DNA of 64,000 bases from contig CAXXCR010000010.1 of the NCBI GenBank assembly GCA_963668015.2, positions 62,001 to 126,000 of the forward strand, written 5' to 3'. Source of the DNA: Ilyobacter_A sp963668015. Lineage in GTDB: Bacteria > Fusobacteriota > Fusobacteriia > Fusobacteriales > Fusobacteriaceae. The position numbers and the translations under genes were made by a program. The notes beneath the pieces are model-generated. The model saw nothing but the letters and a program-made list of their open reading frames with translations, had not been told where the DNA came from and searched no databases. Positions 17,354 through 27,646 of the stretch are shown here, piece after piece (position 1 is the stretch's first letter; each line of letters opens with the position of its first letter).

Positions 17354-17659
17354 ATGAATTTAGAGGATTTGGAAGTTAAAATATTTAAGGCTTTGGGCCA
17401 CCCTTTGAGACTCAGAATAGTTAAAAAACTTATAGGACAAAATCTTTGTGTTTGCGAGCTAAATGAAGATGTTGAATTTAGCCAGTCAAATCTTTCCCAA
17501 CATCTAAAAATACTGAGAGATGCCGGGATACTGGTTTCTGAGAAGAAAGGGCTAAATATACACTACGCCATAAAAAATGATAAAATAATTGATATGTTTC
17601 TAATTGCAGAAAATATCGTTAAGAGTGAATTATTAGAAATGTTGGGTAAGATAAAATAA
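17354..17659 (+). CDS. ArsR/SmtB-family transcriptional regulator
   Basis: A 101-residue winged-helix repressor. It shows the family pattern FKALGHPLRLRIVKKL, then LCVCEL in the third helix, the metal-binding CxC position used by ArsR and CadC proteins, the recognition helix SQSNLSQHLKILRDAG and the wing SEKKGLNIHYAI. Metal or metalloid sensing is therefore likely, although the inducer cannot be read from the sequence. The gene leads a plus-strand group with a MATE exporter and gshF and may repress them. Start ATG follows GGGGTGA. Confidence 0.9.
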   Translation: MNLEDLEVKIFKALGHPLRLRIVKKLIGQNLCVCELNEDVEFSQSNLSQHLKILRDAGILVSEKKGLNIHYAIKNDKIIDMFLIAENIVKSELLEMLGKIK

Positions 17660-17753
17660 CAAAAATATGTCGGATTTAATTACTTTCTGGCTACAAATAA
17701 ATTGCACATATAAGTGAACCAACATCTATTTTTAAGGAGTGAGCTAGAATTTA

Positions 17754-19104
17754 ATGAAAAACATAAATAGATTGACAGAGGGGCCCATAAGCAAGCTGCT
17801 TATAGCACTGGCAATACCAATAGTGGGATCCTCTTTTCTACAGATGGCATACGGACTAGTGGATATGATATGGATAGGGAGACTTGGAAGTGATGCAGTA
17901 GCAGGAATAGGAACTGCATCATTTTTTATAAACTTCGGATATGCCCTCAATTCTATGATAGTGACAGGTACCGGAATAAAAGTGTCCCACAGTATAGGAG
18001 CTAAGAATTATAATGATGCTTCAGACTATATAAAAAACTCATTTTTTATAAATTTTATACTGTTTATTTTTTTTTATGAGCGGTTTAATAATTTTTAAAA
18101 ATGGACTAATCGGTTATTTTGAACTTGGTAATAGCCAGGTTGAGAGCATGGCAAAAACATACCTTATAATAACAGGTTTAGGACTTGTATTTAAATTTTC
18201 AAATTTTCTTTTTACCAGAATTTTGAATAGTTTTGGTGAAAGTAAACTTCCCTTTAGAATAAACGGTGCCGGTGTAGTAGCGAATATCATTTTAGATCCA
18301 CTGCTTATTTTTGGATTGGATATGGGGGTTGCAGGTGCTGCCTTGGCTACAGTAATAGCTCAAGCACTTAGCATGTTTTTATTCTTAAGGGCTTCAAAAG
18401 AGTATTTTTCCGTAAAAAATATATTTCAGTATAGGCTAAGCAAAGTAAAAGAAATATTGAATCTAGGGCTGCCGATAGCAGTGCAAAGAGTCCTGTTCAC
18501 CGGTTTTGGTATACTTATAGCAAAAATAATAGCTAAATGGGGACCAGATGCAATAGCAGCGCAAAAGATAGGTCTACAAATAGAGTCGATAGCTTATATG
18601 ACAGCTGGAGGACTTTATGGAGCTGTAGCCAGTTTTATAGGACAGAACTACGGAGCAAAAAAATATGACAGGATATCAGAAGGTTATAAAACTGCTTTTT
18701 TCTTAGCTGGAATTATAGGCAGTGCGACTACGGTTCTGTTTATCACACTTCCAAAAGAGTTGATAAGCATATTTATAAGAGATCCAAAAACATTAGAAAT
18801 AGGAATAAGTTATCTTAAAATAATCGGTTTATCGCAATTTTTTATGTGTATAGAGATAATAAGCAACGCTTCATTTAGTGGGATAGGAAAGCCAAAAGTT
18901 CCATCTATAGTAAGTGTAATCTTCACAGGTATGAGAATACCCATAGCATATTACTTGTCACAAGAATCTAGAATGGGGATAAACGGTGTCTGGGTGAGTA
19001 TCGCCTCAACTAGTATACTTAAAGGAATTATTCTTTCAAGTTTATTTGTGAAAAATCTAAGAAAAATTTATATAAAGGCTAAGGGAGACAGAGTATGGAC
19101 TTAA
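17754..19104 (+). CDS. MATE-family efflux transporter, one frameshift
   Basis: Twelve-helix cation-coupled exporter of the inner membrane. The first part opens MKNINRLTEGPISKLLIALA with MAYGLVDMIWIGRLG, the second carries ILDPLLIFGLDMGVAGAALAT, which is typical of the family. The two frames join if one T is removed from the T9 run at about 18068-18076, giving IFFMSGLIIF and a normal total of about 450 residues. It starts 94 bases after arsR and overlaps gshF by ten bases, so the three are probably cotranscribed. Export of a toxic compound or thiol conjugate would fit, but is inference. Confidence 0.87.
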
Positions 19105-21440
19105 ATTTTGTAGACTTGATAAAAAAATTAAGATTAGAATCTTTATTAACAAGTGGTAACTTCGGTTTAGAAAAAGAAAATGTAAGAGTAGACAAAGACG
19201 GCAAATTAGCACTCACCCCTCATCCAAAAGAGTTTGGCGACAAACTGAAAAACCCATATATAACCATTGATTTTTCAGAAAGCCAGTTGGAAATGATAAC
19301 ACCTAGTTTTGATAGTATAGAAAAGGCCTATACTTTTTTAGAGAACATACACGACATCGTGAGTACAAGTCTGGAAAAAGAATACTTGTGGCCACAGAGC
19401 ATCCCGCCTATTTTGCCAAACGAGGAGCATATTCCCATAGGGGATTTTCATGGAGAGAACGGTGAAAGTCACAAAAAATATCGGGAGCATTTGGCAGAAA
19501 AATATGGCAAAAAATTCCACCTTTTATCAGGAATACACTATAACTTTTCTTTTTCAGATAAGTTTTTGAAAAACCTGTATAACGAGGTTTACAATGGTGC
19601 CAATTTTGAGGATCTTAAAAGTTTTAAAAATTATACTTACCTTAAAATAGCAAGAAATTATCTTAGATACGGCTGGTTAATCATCTACTTATTAGGAGCC
19701 AGTTCACCTATACATGAAACTTATAAAAAAGAGTGTATTGAGAAGATGTCACCGCTGCAAAACGACTCGTATTATTTTGAGTACACCCTATCTTTTAGAA
19801 ACGGAGTATGCGGATATAAAAACGTAGGCGAAATTTATGTTTCCCATAAGTCGCTCTCGGATTATGTATCTGATATAAAGAGACTTATCGAAAAAGATAT
19901 TCTACACGGTGCCAAGGAATATTACAGCCCTATAAGACTCAAGTCAAAGAATAAAACAAAAATTCTGGATTCTCTGGAAAAAGACGGCGTTGAATATTTG
20001 GAGCTCAGATCTATCGACCTTAATCCTTTCAGCAGGATAGGCGTGGATATTTCTGACCTGGAATTTGTACACTTATTCCTTATATACCTGCTTTTAAAAG
20101 AGGAAAATAACGAATTTGAAAAAACTGATTATAAAAGGTCTATTAGAAACCAGGAGCTCTTGGCAACACAGGGAAGAGATAAAGAACTGCTTTTAAACAA
20201 GTGCGAAAACACCTTGATAACTGCGAGAAACTGGGCTGAAGAAATTCTCGACGAGATGACGATGTATTTTAAAGAACTAGGTATTTTAGATGAAAAGTAT
20301 AGAAAAATAATAAAATTTCAAAGGGATAAAATAGAAAATGAAGACAAACATTATATCGGGAGACTTTTAAAGGGAATAAAAAAGAAAGGATTTATCAACT
20401 TCCACCTTGAAAAGGCTAAAAATTCCCTTGAAGAAAGCCAAAGAAAAAGTTTTTCCCTAAAAGGTTACGAAGATCTAGAACTTTCAACTCAGATAGTTTT
20501 AAAAGAGGCTATAAAAAGAGGGCTTAAGTTCCAAATAGTAGATAGAAGTGAAAATTTTATGCTTTTAGATAACGGGGTAAAAAAAGAGTATATCAAACAG
20601 GCCACAAAGACTTCTTTGGACTCTTATATTACAGTACTTATAATGGAAAACAAAGTTGTTACAAAAAGGGTGCTGGCAGATGAAGGAATCAGAATCCCGC
20701 AAGGTGAGAGTTACGATGATGCCTCCCTGGCAAAAGCAGACTACTACAAGTACCATAAAACTGGAATAGTAGTGAAACCAAAGTCTACAAATTTTGGTTT
20801 AGGAATAAGTATTTTTAAAGGTAGCTTTAGTAGAAGCGATTATGAAAAAGCTGTGGATATGGCATTTGCAGAAGACCATTCTATACTTATAGAGGAGTTT
20901 ATAGATGGAAAAGAGTACAGATTTTTCGTAATTGGCGACGAAACAGTCGGTATACTTCACAGGGTACCGGCAAATATAGTGGGGGATGGCGAAAAAAATA
21001 TAGAAGAATTGGTTAACATTAAAAATAAAAACTACCTAAGAGGAAAGGGGTACAAGACACCTCTTGAAAAAATAAAACTCGGTGTAGCGGAAGAGATGTT
21101 TTTAGAAGCTCAAGGCAAAAATTTCCAATACGTCCCTGAAAAAGAAGAGAAAGTTTTTTTAAGGGAAAATTCGAATATAAGCACAGGCGGGGACAGTATA
21201 GACTACACAGACGACATCCCACTTGTATACAAAGAGATAGCAGTAAAGGCTGCAAAGTCAGCAGGGGCTGTCATCTGTGGCGTGGATATGATTATCAAAG
21301 ATATAAAAAATCAGAATCCAGAGGGGAACTACGGGATTATTGAAATAAACTTCAATCCCGCAATACACATCCATTGTTATCCATATATAGGGAAAAACAG
21401 AAGGTTAGGAGAAAAGATTTTAGATGCTTTAGGCTTTTAA
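19095..21440 (+). CDS. gshF: bifunctional glutathione synthase GshF (GshAB)
   Basis: One protein makes glutathione in two steps: glutamate-cysteine ligase in the N-terminal half and glutathione synthetase in the C-terminal half. The 781 residues fit GshF. The N-terminal part has FGLEKENVRV, ITIDFSESQLEMITP and the YLELRSIDLNPF motif of the ligase; the C-terminal part is an ATP-grasp domain with VVKPKSTNFGLGI, ILIEEFIDGKEYRFFVIG and IEINFNPAIHIHCYP at the end. Its start overlaps the MATE gene and follows GGGAG. Intact, in contrast to the gene before it. Regulation by the upstream ArsR protein is plausible. Confidence 0.95.
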   Translation: MDLNFVDLIKKLRLESLLTSGNFGLEKENVRVDKDGKLALTPHPKEFGDKLKNPYITIDFSESQLEMITPSFDSIEKAYTFLENIHDIVSTSLEKEYLWPQSIPPILPNEEHIPIGDFHGENGESHKKYREHLAEKYGKKFHLLSGIHYNFSFSDKFLKNLYNEVYNGANFEDLKSFKNYTYLKIARNYLRYGWLIIYLLGASSPIHETYKKECIEKMSPLQNDSYYFEYTLSFRNGVCGYKNVGEIYVSHKSLSDYVSDIKRLIEKDILHGAKEYYSPIRLKSKNKTKILDSLEKDGVEYLELRSIDLNPFSRIGVDISDLEFVHLFLIYLLLKEENNEFEKTDYKRSIRNQELLATQGRDKELLLNKCENTLITARNWAEEILDEMTMYFKELGILDEKYRKIIKFQRDKIENEDKHYIGRLLKGIKKKGFINFHLEKAKNSLEESQRKSFSLKGYEDLELSTQIVLKEAIKRGLKFQIVDRSENFMLLDNGVKKEYIKQATKTSLDSYITVLIMENKVVTKRVLADEGIRIPQGESYDDASLAKADYYKYHKTGIVVKPKSTNFGLGISIFKGSFSRSDYEKAVDMAFAEDHSILIEEFIDGKEYRFFVIGDETVGILHRVPANIVGDGEKNIEELVNIKNKNYLRGKGYKTPLEKIKLGVAEEMFLEAQGKNFQYVPEKEEKVFLRENSNISTGGDSIDYTDDIPLVYKEIAVKAAKSAGAVICGVDMIIKDIKNQNPEGNYGIIEINFNPAIHIHCYPYIGKNRRLGEKILDALGF

Positions 21441-21562
21441 AAGATTAGATGTCGTTCTAATAGGGCTGGCGTCTAAAAAATCTGTAGAAGAAGAAAGATC
21501 AGTAAAAATTTCAGAAGTGACTAAATAATCGAACAATAATCCATAACAAAAAATTATAAGAA

Positions 21563-21612
21563 GAGACTTTGGGCATATTAAAATTATGTATATGTCTGAA
21601 GGCTCTTTTTTT
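21563..21612 (+). terminator. terminator after gshF
   Basis: A 16-bp stem with one mismatch (GAGACTTTGGGCATAT against its partner ending GGCTC) followed by a T-run, about 120 bases after the stop codon. Confidence 0.75.
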
Positions 21613-21616
21613 ATAA

Positions 21617-21870
21617 ATGAATAGCTAAAGTTTCTACATAAAATTATTACAACAAATTACTAATTTAATTCAAAAATCTTTCTTAGGACACAGAGTTTGA
21701 CAGAGATTTAAAACAAGTGCTGCACAAAGAAAATTCTTAAAGTCAAAATCATCTTTTGTAACGAATTACACTAATCTCACTAATCATTTAAAACCTAAAA
21801 AAAGGTTTTTATGTACTTGCAAAAAATTCAATATTTTAATGTCAATACAGGTAGCAACTCTGGTTATTTA
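21617..21870 (+). repeat. dispersed inverted-repeat-bounded element, copy B
   Basis: A shorter copy (about 254 bp), same orientation as copy A. It has GGACACAGAGTTTGACAGAG, TTTAAAACAAGTGCTGCACA, the ACGAATTACACTAATC word and TACTTGCAAAAAATTCAATA shared with copy A near the right end, and ends GGTAGCAACTCTGG, the inverse of the left-end word. Confidence 0.75.
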
Positions 21871-22010
21871 ATGAAACAGATAAGCTAGAAATTATAAAAT
21901 ACACTGCATTTATAATCGCCGGTGAAATAACTTTTTAAAACTTACCGACGTCAAAAAAAATGTTCTAAGCTTAGAAAGATATATAGAATAAAATTTAGGA
22001 GGTTATATAA

Positions 22011-22613
22011 ATGAGAAAAATAAACGCTTTGATCTTTTCACTGTTGATCTGTTCTGTGACATTTTCTGCAAACTTTCGTTCAGCAGACTGGGGAGATCCT
22101 ATACAAAAGATAAGGCAGTATGAAAAAAATAAAAAGTTAGCAGCAAGAGTTTTTGTAGACGAAAAAGATATTGATGGGAAAAATTATAAGTGGAGAAAAA
22201 AAGCGTACTCTTTTAAAGAGGATATCGCATATTTAGGGAATTTTGACGTGGAATACATATTTTTAAAAAATAAACTAATTGCCGGTAGATACTCTCAGAA
22301 AATAAAAGACGGAGACACTGAAAATTTTTATAATTTAAAAAAGATACTCACAGAAAAATACGGCCCAGCGGAACGTTCTGCAGACAAAACTTCTTATGTC
22401 AAATACAGAGGCAGGATGAAGTCTTGGTACAAAAAATCATATTCCTGGATTTTAGACGATACACGTGTAAACCTTAGGCTCATCGGAGACAAAAAGTTCG
22501 AGGCAGAATATCTCACCAGAGATAAAAAACTGCTGCATTTTATTAAAAAAAACAGCTTAAAGAAAACAAAGAAAATAAAAAAACAAAATCGCGAGATAAT
22601 GAATAAATTTTAA
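22011..22613 (+). CDS. secreted protein of unknown function, paralogue of the gene at 7350
   Basis: A 200-residue protein with signal peptide MRKINALIFSLLICSVTFSA, then NFRSADWGDPIQKIRQYEKN. It matches the groEL-linked protein at 7350-7949 through most of its length, including a W-G after the signal peptide, the NKLIAGRYSQKIK block, LTEKYG and the RDKKLLHFIKKN end. The C-terminus is very basic (KKTKKIKKQNR). The start follows GGAGG. It is alone, directly after repeat copy B. No function can be assigned. Confidence 0.82.
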   Translation: MRKINALIFSLLICSVTFSANFRSADWGDPIQKIRQYEKNKKLAARVFVDEKDIDGKNYKWRKKAYSFKEDIAYLGNFDVEYIFLKNKLIAGRYSQKIKDGDTENFYNLKKILTEKYGPAERSADKTSYVKYRGRMKSWYKKSYSWILDDTRVNLRLIGDKKFEAEYLTRDKKLLHFIKKNSLKKTKKIKKQNREIMNKF

Positions 22614-22753
22614 AACAGAAGCATAACAAGGTTAAAAAGCTCCTATTTGGTAAATAGTCAATAGAAATATTCTACAGAAATTTTCCACACCTTTAATTGC
22701 AGCAAAAAGGCAAAATATTTTTAGAGCTATATTATTTAAATAGGGGGCTTGCA

Positions 22754-24124
22754 ATGGAAATGAGCAGAATCAAAAAAATCAATCAAAATCCTATTTTAAG
22801 CCAAAAAGAATATGTCCTATACTGGATACACTCTGGTCAGAGAGTAAATTTCAACCCCAGCTTAAACTATGCCGTGGAGCTAAGCAATTTTTTAAAAAAA
22901 CCGCTGCTTTGTTTTTTCGGTCTTACAGAAGCTTACCCAGAAGCAAATGAGAGGCATTTCAAGTTCCTGCTGGAGGGTCTCAAAGACCTTCAGGTATCTC
23001 TAAAAAAAAATGGGATAAAGTTAATTGTGATAAAAGGCGATCCCGTCAAAATATGCACCAAACTGTCCAATAATGCAGCTGCTGTTGTTTGTGACAAGGG
23101 ATACCTTCGAATAGAAAAATTTTGGAATTTTCAAGCAGCTGAACATGTTGAGTGCGCAATGTTTGAAGTGGACAACAATGTGGTGGTCCCAGTAGATGTA
23201 TGCTCTTCAAAAGAAGAGTATTCAGCGGCTACTTTAAGAAAAAAGATTACGCCTTTTTTAGAAAAGTATCTAGAGGAAAGCCAAGAAAAAAATCCAATCG
23301 TCCATTCCCTGGATATTGAAATAGGGGATTTTGACAGTTTAAGTTTAGAAGATCTATCAAAAGCGGCAAAACAACTGGAGACAGACCACTCTGTAAAACC
23401 AGTACCCTGGCTAACAGGCGGGGAAAGTTCCGCAAAAAAAATGTTAAAAAATTTTATCTCTAACAAGCTTCCGATATATGCCGAAAAAAGGAGTGATCCA
23501 GGTTTTGATGCACTTTCTAATATGAGCCCATATCTTCATTTCGGGCATATTTCACCTGTATATATAGCTATTTCAATAACAAAATCCAAAACCCAGCATA
23601 ATAATGAAGCAGTATCAGCCTACCTGGAAGAACTCATAGTCAGGAGGGAGTTAGCTTTCAATTTTGTATACTACAATAAAAATTATGACACTTACGAAAA
23701 CTCTGTCCCGAACTGGGCAAAGGAGAGCCTCTTCCTGCATAAAACCGATAAGCACCAATATCTCTATTCACTGAAACAGCTTGAGAAGGCGGACACACAT
23801 GACGAATATTGGAATGCAGCACAGACAGAGCTGTTATCACAGGGAAAAATGCACAGTTATATGAGAATGTACTGGTGCAAAAAAATAATAGAATGGTCTC
23901 CGTCTCCAGAACAGGCTTTCAAATACTCAATCTATCTGAACAACAAATATTCTCTAGACGGGAGGGACCCAAACTCTTTTGCGGGCATAGCTTGGTGTTT
24001 TGGCAAGCACGACAGGGCTTGGAAAGAAAGAGATATATTTGGAAAAGTCCGCTATATGAGCCATGACGGTTTAAAAAGAAAGTTTCATATGGACGTTTAC
24101 CTTAACAGCACATTAAAAAATTAA
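22754..24124 (+). CDS. phr: class II deoxyribodipyrimidine photolyase
   Basis: FAD enzyme that uses blue light to split UV-induced cyclobutane pyrimidine dimers. The N-terminal antenna domain begins YVLYWIHSGQRVNFNPSLNYA; the C-terminal FAD domain has MSPYLHFGHISP, RRELAFNFVYY, and the class II signature AWCFGKHDRAWKERDIFGKVRYMS in segments. At 456 residues it has normal length. The ATG at 22754 is preceded by AGGGGG; the frame is open for 19 codons more but without a better start. Monocistronic. A light-repair enzyme in an anaerobe points to a surface-exposed habitat at times (inference). Confidence 0.95.
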   Translation: MEMSRIKKINQNPILSQKEYVLYWIHSGQRVNFNPSLNYAVELSNFLKKPLLCFFGLTEAYPEANERHFKFLLEGLKDLQVSLKKNGIKLIVIKGDPVKICTKLSNNAAAVVCDKGYLRIEKFWNFQAAEHVECAMFEVDNNVVVPVDVCSSKEEYSAATLRKKITPFLEKYLEESQEKNPIVHSLDIEIGDFDSLSLEDLSKAAKQLETDHSVKPVPWLTGGESSAKKMLKNFISNKLPIYAEKRSDPGFDALSNMSPYLHFGHISPVYIAISITKSKTQHNNEAVSAYLEELIVRRELAFNFVYYNKNYDTYENSVPNWAKESLFLHKTDKHQYLYSLKQLEKADTHDEYWNAAQTELLSQGKMHSYMRMYWCKKIIEWSPSPEQAFKYSIYLNNKYSLDGRDPNSFAGIAWCFGKHDRAWKERDIFGKVRYMSHDGLKRKFHMDVYLNSTLKN

Positions 24125-24262
24125 ACTTTTCACTGAATAAATTTTAATCGCCGATTAACAGGTGTTTAATTAGCATATGATATCTTATCTTTGATACTAA
24201 TAGAAGTATCTTAAATATTCTCATAGCAGTTTAACTGTTAAATTTCTTCATGTGAAACTCCT

Positions 24263-24295
24263 AAAAAAGACAGGTTCTCCGCCTGTCTTTTTTAT
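24263..24295 (+). terminator. terminator after the photolyase gene
   Basis: AAAAAAGACAGG / CCTGTCTTTTTT, loop of seven, T-run; about 140 bases after the stop codon. Confidence 0.85.
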
Positions 24296-24344
24296 TTTTT
24301 TGAAATCTAAAAACTGTGTGATATAATCTCTTTGAGGTGGTTAA

Positions 24345-24716
24345 ATGTTTTTTAAAAAAGGGGATATATTGGTTTACTCCATACTTTTAGTGCTCTTCTC
24401 TGTAATTGTATACAATATCCTGATTTTAGAAGAGAAAACTCCGGAAAAAGCCGAAATATACGTAAACAATCAATTAAAATACATATACAAACTCCAAGAG
24501 GAACAAAAAATTATTTTTGTAGACACCGATATCGGGGGAGTTAACGTTGAATTTAAAGACTACAAGGTCAGAGTGACAACATCTTTCTCGCCAAAAAAGC
24601 TTGCTGTAAAACAGGGATGGATCTCAAGATCCGGCGAGACAATTATCGGGGTTCCCGACAAACTAATCATAAAAATAACCGGCTCCGAAGAGGAACTGGA
24701 CTATATATTGAGATAA
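24345..24716 (+). CDS. NusG domain II-containing small membrane-anchored protein
   Basis: A 123-residue protein with an N-terminal membrane helix (ILVYSILLVLFSVIVYNIL) and an extracytoplasmic beta-rich domain: EIYVNNQLKYIYKL, VNVEFKDYKVRVT and QGWISRSGETIIGVPDKLIIKI. This is the pattern of the NusG_II (DUF2) family found in Clostridia and Fusobacteria; function unknown. In many genomes it sits near Rnf, heptaprenyl synthesis or ApbE genes (recalled, not checked). Closed by its own terminator, so not strictly cotranscribed with the following gene. Confidence 0.82.
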   Translation: MFFKKGDILVYSILLVLFSVIVYNILILEEKTPEKAEIYVNNQLKYIYKLQEEQKIIFVDTDIGGVNVEFKDYKVRVTTSFSPKKLAVKQGWISRSGETIIGVPDKLIIKITGSEEELDYILR

Positions 24717-24722
24717 TTTAAC

Positions 24723-24746
24723 AAAGAGGCCGTATGGTCTCTTTTT
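24723..24746 (+). terminator. terminator after the NusG-II gene
   Basis: AAAGAGGCC / GGTCTCTTT stem with a four-base loop and T-run. Confidence 0.82.
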
Positions 24747-24883
24747 ATTTTTAAAAGGATTTCCATACATATTTCAGAAAATCTTATTTTAGGTGAAGCT
24801 ATTTTTGCTTTTACTTTAAATAAACTTTGCAGACATATATCCAGAATAAATAACAGTGCAATATTATTTTGAAAGGGGGATCT

Positions 24884-26377
24884 ATGAAAAAAATTATTTT
24901 TATAGGTGCCGGACCAGGCGGCCTAAGTGCAGCTATGCTGCTTGCTCACAAAGGTTACCAAGTAGACATATATGAAAAAAAAGATCGTGTCGGAGGCAGA
25001 AATTCATCGATAAACCTGGGAGAGTTTTGCTTTGACATGGGTCCTACATTTTTTTTAATGAAGGATGTTTTAGAAGATATATTTAACGGAACCGGTAGAA
25101 AACTCTCAGACTACATAAGTTTAAAGAGGTTGGAGCCTATGTATAGGCTAGTTTTTCAGGACGGGGAGTTTTTCCCGTACAGTTCTTTGGAAAAAGAAAA
25201 TATGGAGGCTGAATTCGAGAGAGCCTTCCCGGGAGAATATAAAAATTATCTTCGTTATCTGAAACGAGAAGATAAAAAATATGAAAAATTGATCCCCTGT
25301 CTAAAAGTTCCGTATTCCAATATATGGTGCTTTTTTAAGAAAAGATTTTTAAATGCATTCCCTTATCTTGATGCACATACCAGCATATACAAGGTGCTTG
25401 GAAAATACTACAATAATGAAAACCTTAAACTGGCATTTACTTTTCAATCCAAGTACATAGGCATGTCACCGTGGGAAGCTCCAGGAACATTTAGCATCAT
25501 ACCATATATTGAGCACGGGCACGGTATTTTCCACGTGGAAGGCGGACTAAATCAACTATCTTCATCGATGGCCCAGGCAGTTGAGGAAATGGGCGGCAAG
25601 ATTCATTTAAATCGAAGCGTCTCTGAAATTATTGTGGAAAACAAAACTGCAAAGGGTGTAATTTTGGAAAACGGAGAAAAACAGTATGCAGATGCTGTCG
25701 TTGTAAATGCAGATTTCGGAACTGCAATGACTGAACTTATTCCAGAAAGATATAGAAAAAAATATTCTGACGAAAAAGTAAAAAACAAAAAATATTCCTG
25801 TTCTACATTTATGCTGTACCTAGGCGTAGACAAAATTTACAGTGAATTCCCGCACCATAATATAATCTTTGCAGATGATTACAGGAAAAATGTAGACGAC
25901 ATCACCAAAGAAAAAATTCTCTCTGATGATTTTTCTTTTTATATTCAAAATGCCAGTGTAACGGATAGCACTCTTGCACCTGTGGATATGTCAACCATCT
26001 ATGTTTTAGTGCCTGTCCCAAATAACAAATCATCTGTAGATTGGGATGTTGAAAAAGATAAATTCAGAGATAAAGTTATCAAATGTTTGGAGAAAAAAGG
26101 GGATTTTAGGGATCTCAGCAAGCATATTGTAGAAGAAAAAATAATCACCCCAAAAGACTGGAGTGAGGATATGGGGGTTTACTTGGGGGCAACTTTTAAT
26201 CTCGGGCACCAGGTAAGCCAAATGCTTTTTTTCAGGCCGCACAACAAGTTTGAAGAGCTTAAAAACTGTTATTTAGTTGGTGGCGGCACTCATCCCGGAA
26301 GCGGATTGCCTACTATCTATGAGTCCGGAAAGATATCTGCTGATCTAATCCACAAAAAGTTTGAAAGGGGCAGATAA
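24884..26377 (+). CDS. CrtI-like FAD-dependent desaturase/oxidoreductase
   Basis: Flavoprotein of the phytoene desaturase superfamily. The 497 residues open with the FAD-binding motif IFIGAGPGGLSAAMLL and EKKDRVGGR, and end with GGGTHPGSGLPTIYESGK, the CrtI C-terminal signature. Start ATG follows AAAGGGGGA. No phytoene synthase or prenyl synthase is nearby, so carotenoid desaturation is not established; retinol saturase-like or other isoprenoid substrates are possible. Its stop lies two bases before an AarF/UbiB-type kinase gene, which then overlaps a VTT membrane protein gene, making a tight three-gene unit. Confidence 0.88.
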   Translation: MKKIIFIGAGPGGLSAAMLLAHKGYQVDIYEKKDRVGGRNSSINLGEFCFDMGPTFFLMKDVLEDIFNGTGRKLSDYISLKRLEPMYRLVFQDGEFFPYSSLEKENMEAEFERAFPGEYKNYLRYLKREDKKYEKLIPCLKVPYSNIWCFFKKRFLNAFPYLDAHTSIYKVLGKYYNNENLKLAFTFQSKYIGMSPWEAPGTFSIIPYIEHGHGIFHVEGGLNQLSSSMAQAVEEMGGKIHLNRSVSEIIVENKTAKGVILENGEKQYADAVVVNADFGTAMTELIPERYRKKYSDEKVKNKKYSCSTFMLYLGVDKIYSEFPHHNIIFADDYRKNVDDITKEKILSDDFSFYIQNASVTDSTLAPVDMSTIYVLVPVPNNKSSVDWDVEKDKFRDKVIKCLEKKGDFRDLSKHIVEEKIITPKDWSEDMGVYLGATFNLGHQVSQMLFFRPHNKFEELKNCYLVGGGTHPGSGLPTIYESGKISADLIHKKFERGR

Positions 26378-26379
26378 CT

Positions 26380-27646
26380 ATGAGCATTGTAAAAACCCTT
26401 TACTTTTTGAAGTCCATATACTCTAAAAAAGTGCCCGATATAGAGAAAATAGAGGATATGGGACTTCTAACCGTTAAAATTGGTCAGCACTATGCCCTCA
26501 GAGTAGACTTTTTGGATGAAAAAGTTTGTACTGAACTCAGCAAACTCTATACACACAGCTTTAAATCAAAATCCGGAGATAAATTTAAAAAACTGGTAAG
26601 CTCACACACCGAAGATAAATTCTTTGAAAATTTTTCTTTTATAGATGATTCACCATTTGCTTCTGCATCCATAGGACAAGTGCATAATGCCACCCTGAAA
26701 AACAACGAGAAGGTGGCAGTAAAAGTTATAAAAGAAAATTATAAGAAAAAATTTCTCAAAGATCTGCACAAACTTAAGTTCCTTTTTAAAGTAGTGGGGA
26801 TTTTTTACGGAAAATTCAATAAAATATTCAATCCAATAGGAATACTGGATAACATAGAAGACTACACCATAAGAGAGCTAAATTTGTTAAACGAAGCTAG
26901 GGGATTGAAATTTTTAAAAAAAGGCGTATGAAGAAAATAAAGAAAACTATGGCCTTTATGGTTTTGGATTTAATAGAGTTTACGAATCCTTATCCTCTGA
27001 AAATATTATAGTTTCTGAAAAGATAAATGGCAGTACATTTGATGAGCTTTTAAATGCCGGAACTCTCCCTTACTCAAAACTCTTGGATCTGTTTTTTGTT
27101 CATTCATTTTATGTTTTCGAGCTTGGTGAATTTCACGGGGATATACACCCAGGAAATATAATACTAGGTGACGACGATAAAATATATTTTGTAGATTGTG
27201 GGGCTATCTCAAAAATATCTGAAAATATCAGGGAAAATTTATTGAATTTTTTTGACAGACTAAGCCTAGCAAAATATTCTGAAGCCGCGTATTATCTAAA
27301 CAAAATGGCTTACAGAGAACTAAATGGGGAAAATTTCGAAACGTTTAAATCAAATTTTTTATATCTTTACCGTGACTTTACCGGATCAACCATATCTGAA
27401 ATAAGCCTTACAAAACGAATGATGGAAACCATCAAATTGGGAATAAATCACGGGATGGTATTTGACGAATATATCTTCCCCATAATAAAAAGTTTTATGT
27501 ATATGGACGGTATGGTACTTAAATGCAGGCCGGAAGCTGTATTGATGGATGATATTAGAATCTTTATCGATAAATTAAGACAACTTCGTTTAAAAGGAGT
27601 AAAACCTCACACTATATCTTTCCAGGAGGTAAAAAATGAAGAATAA
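26380..27646 (+). CDS. AarF/UbiB (ABC1)-family atypical kinase, one frameshift
   Basis: Atypical protein kinase-like family linked to isoprenoid lipid (quinone) metabolism. Visible motifs: VKIGQHYALR (the KxGQ motif), SASIGQVHNA, VAVKVIK, and in the second part HGDIHPGNI and FVDCGAIS (catalytic and metal-binding loops). The frame breaks at 26931; deleting one A from the A7 run near 26923 joins LKFLKKAYEENKENYGLYGF and yields about 420 residues. It follows the CrtI-like gene by two bases and overlaps the next gene by 11. Substrate unknown; the neighbouring desaturase suggests an isoprenoid. Confidence 0.88.
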
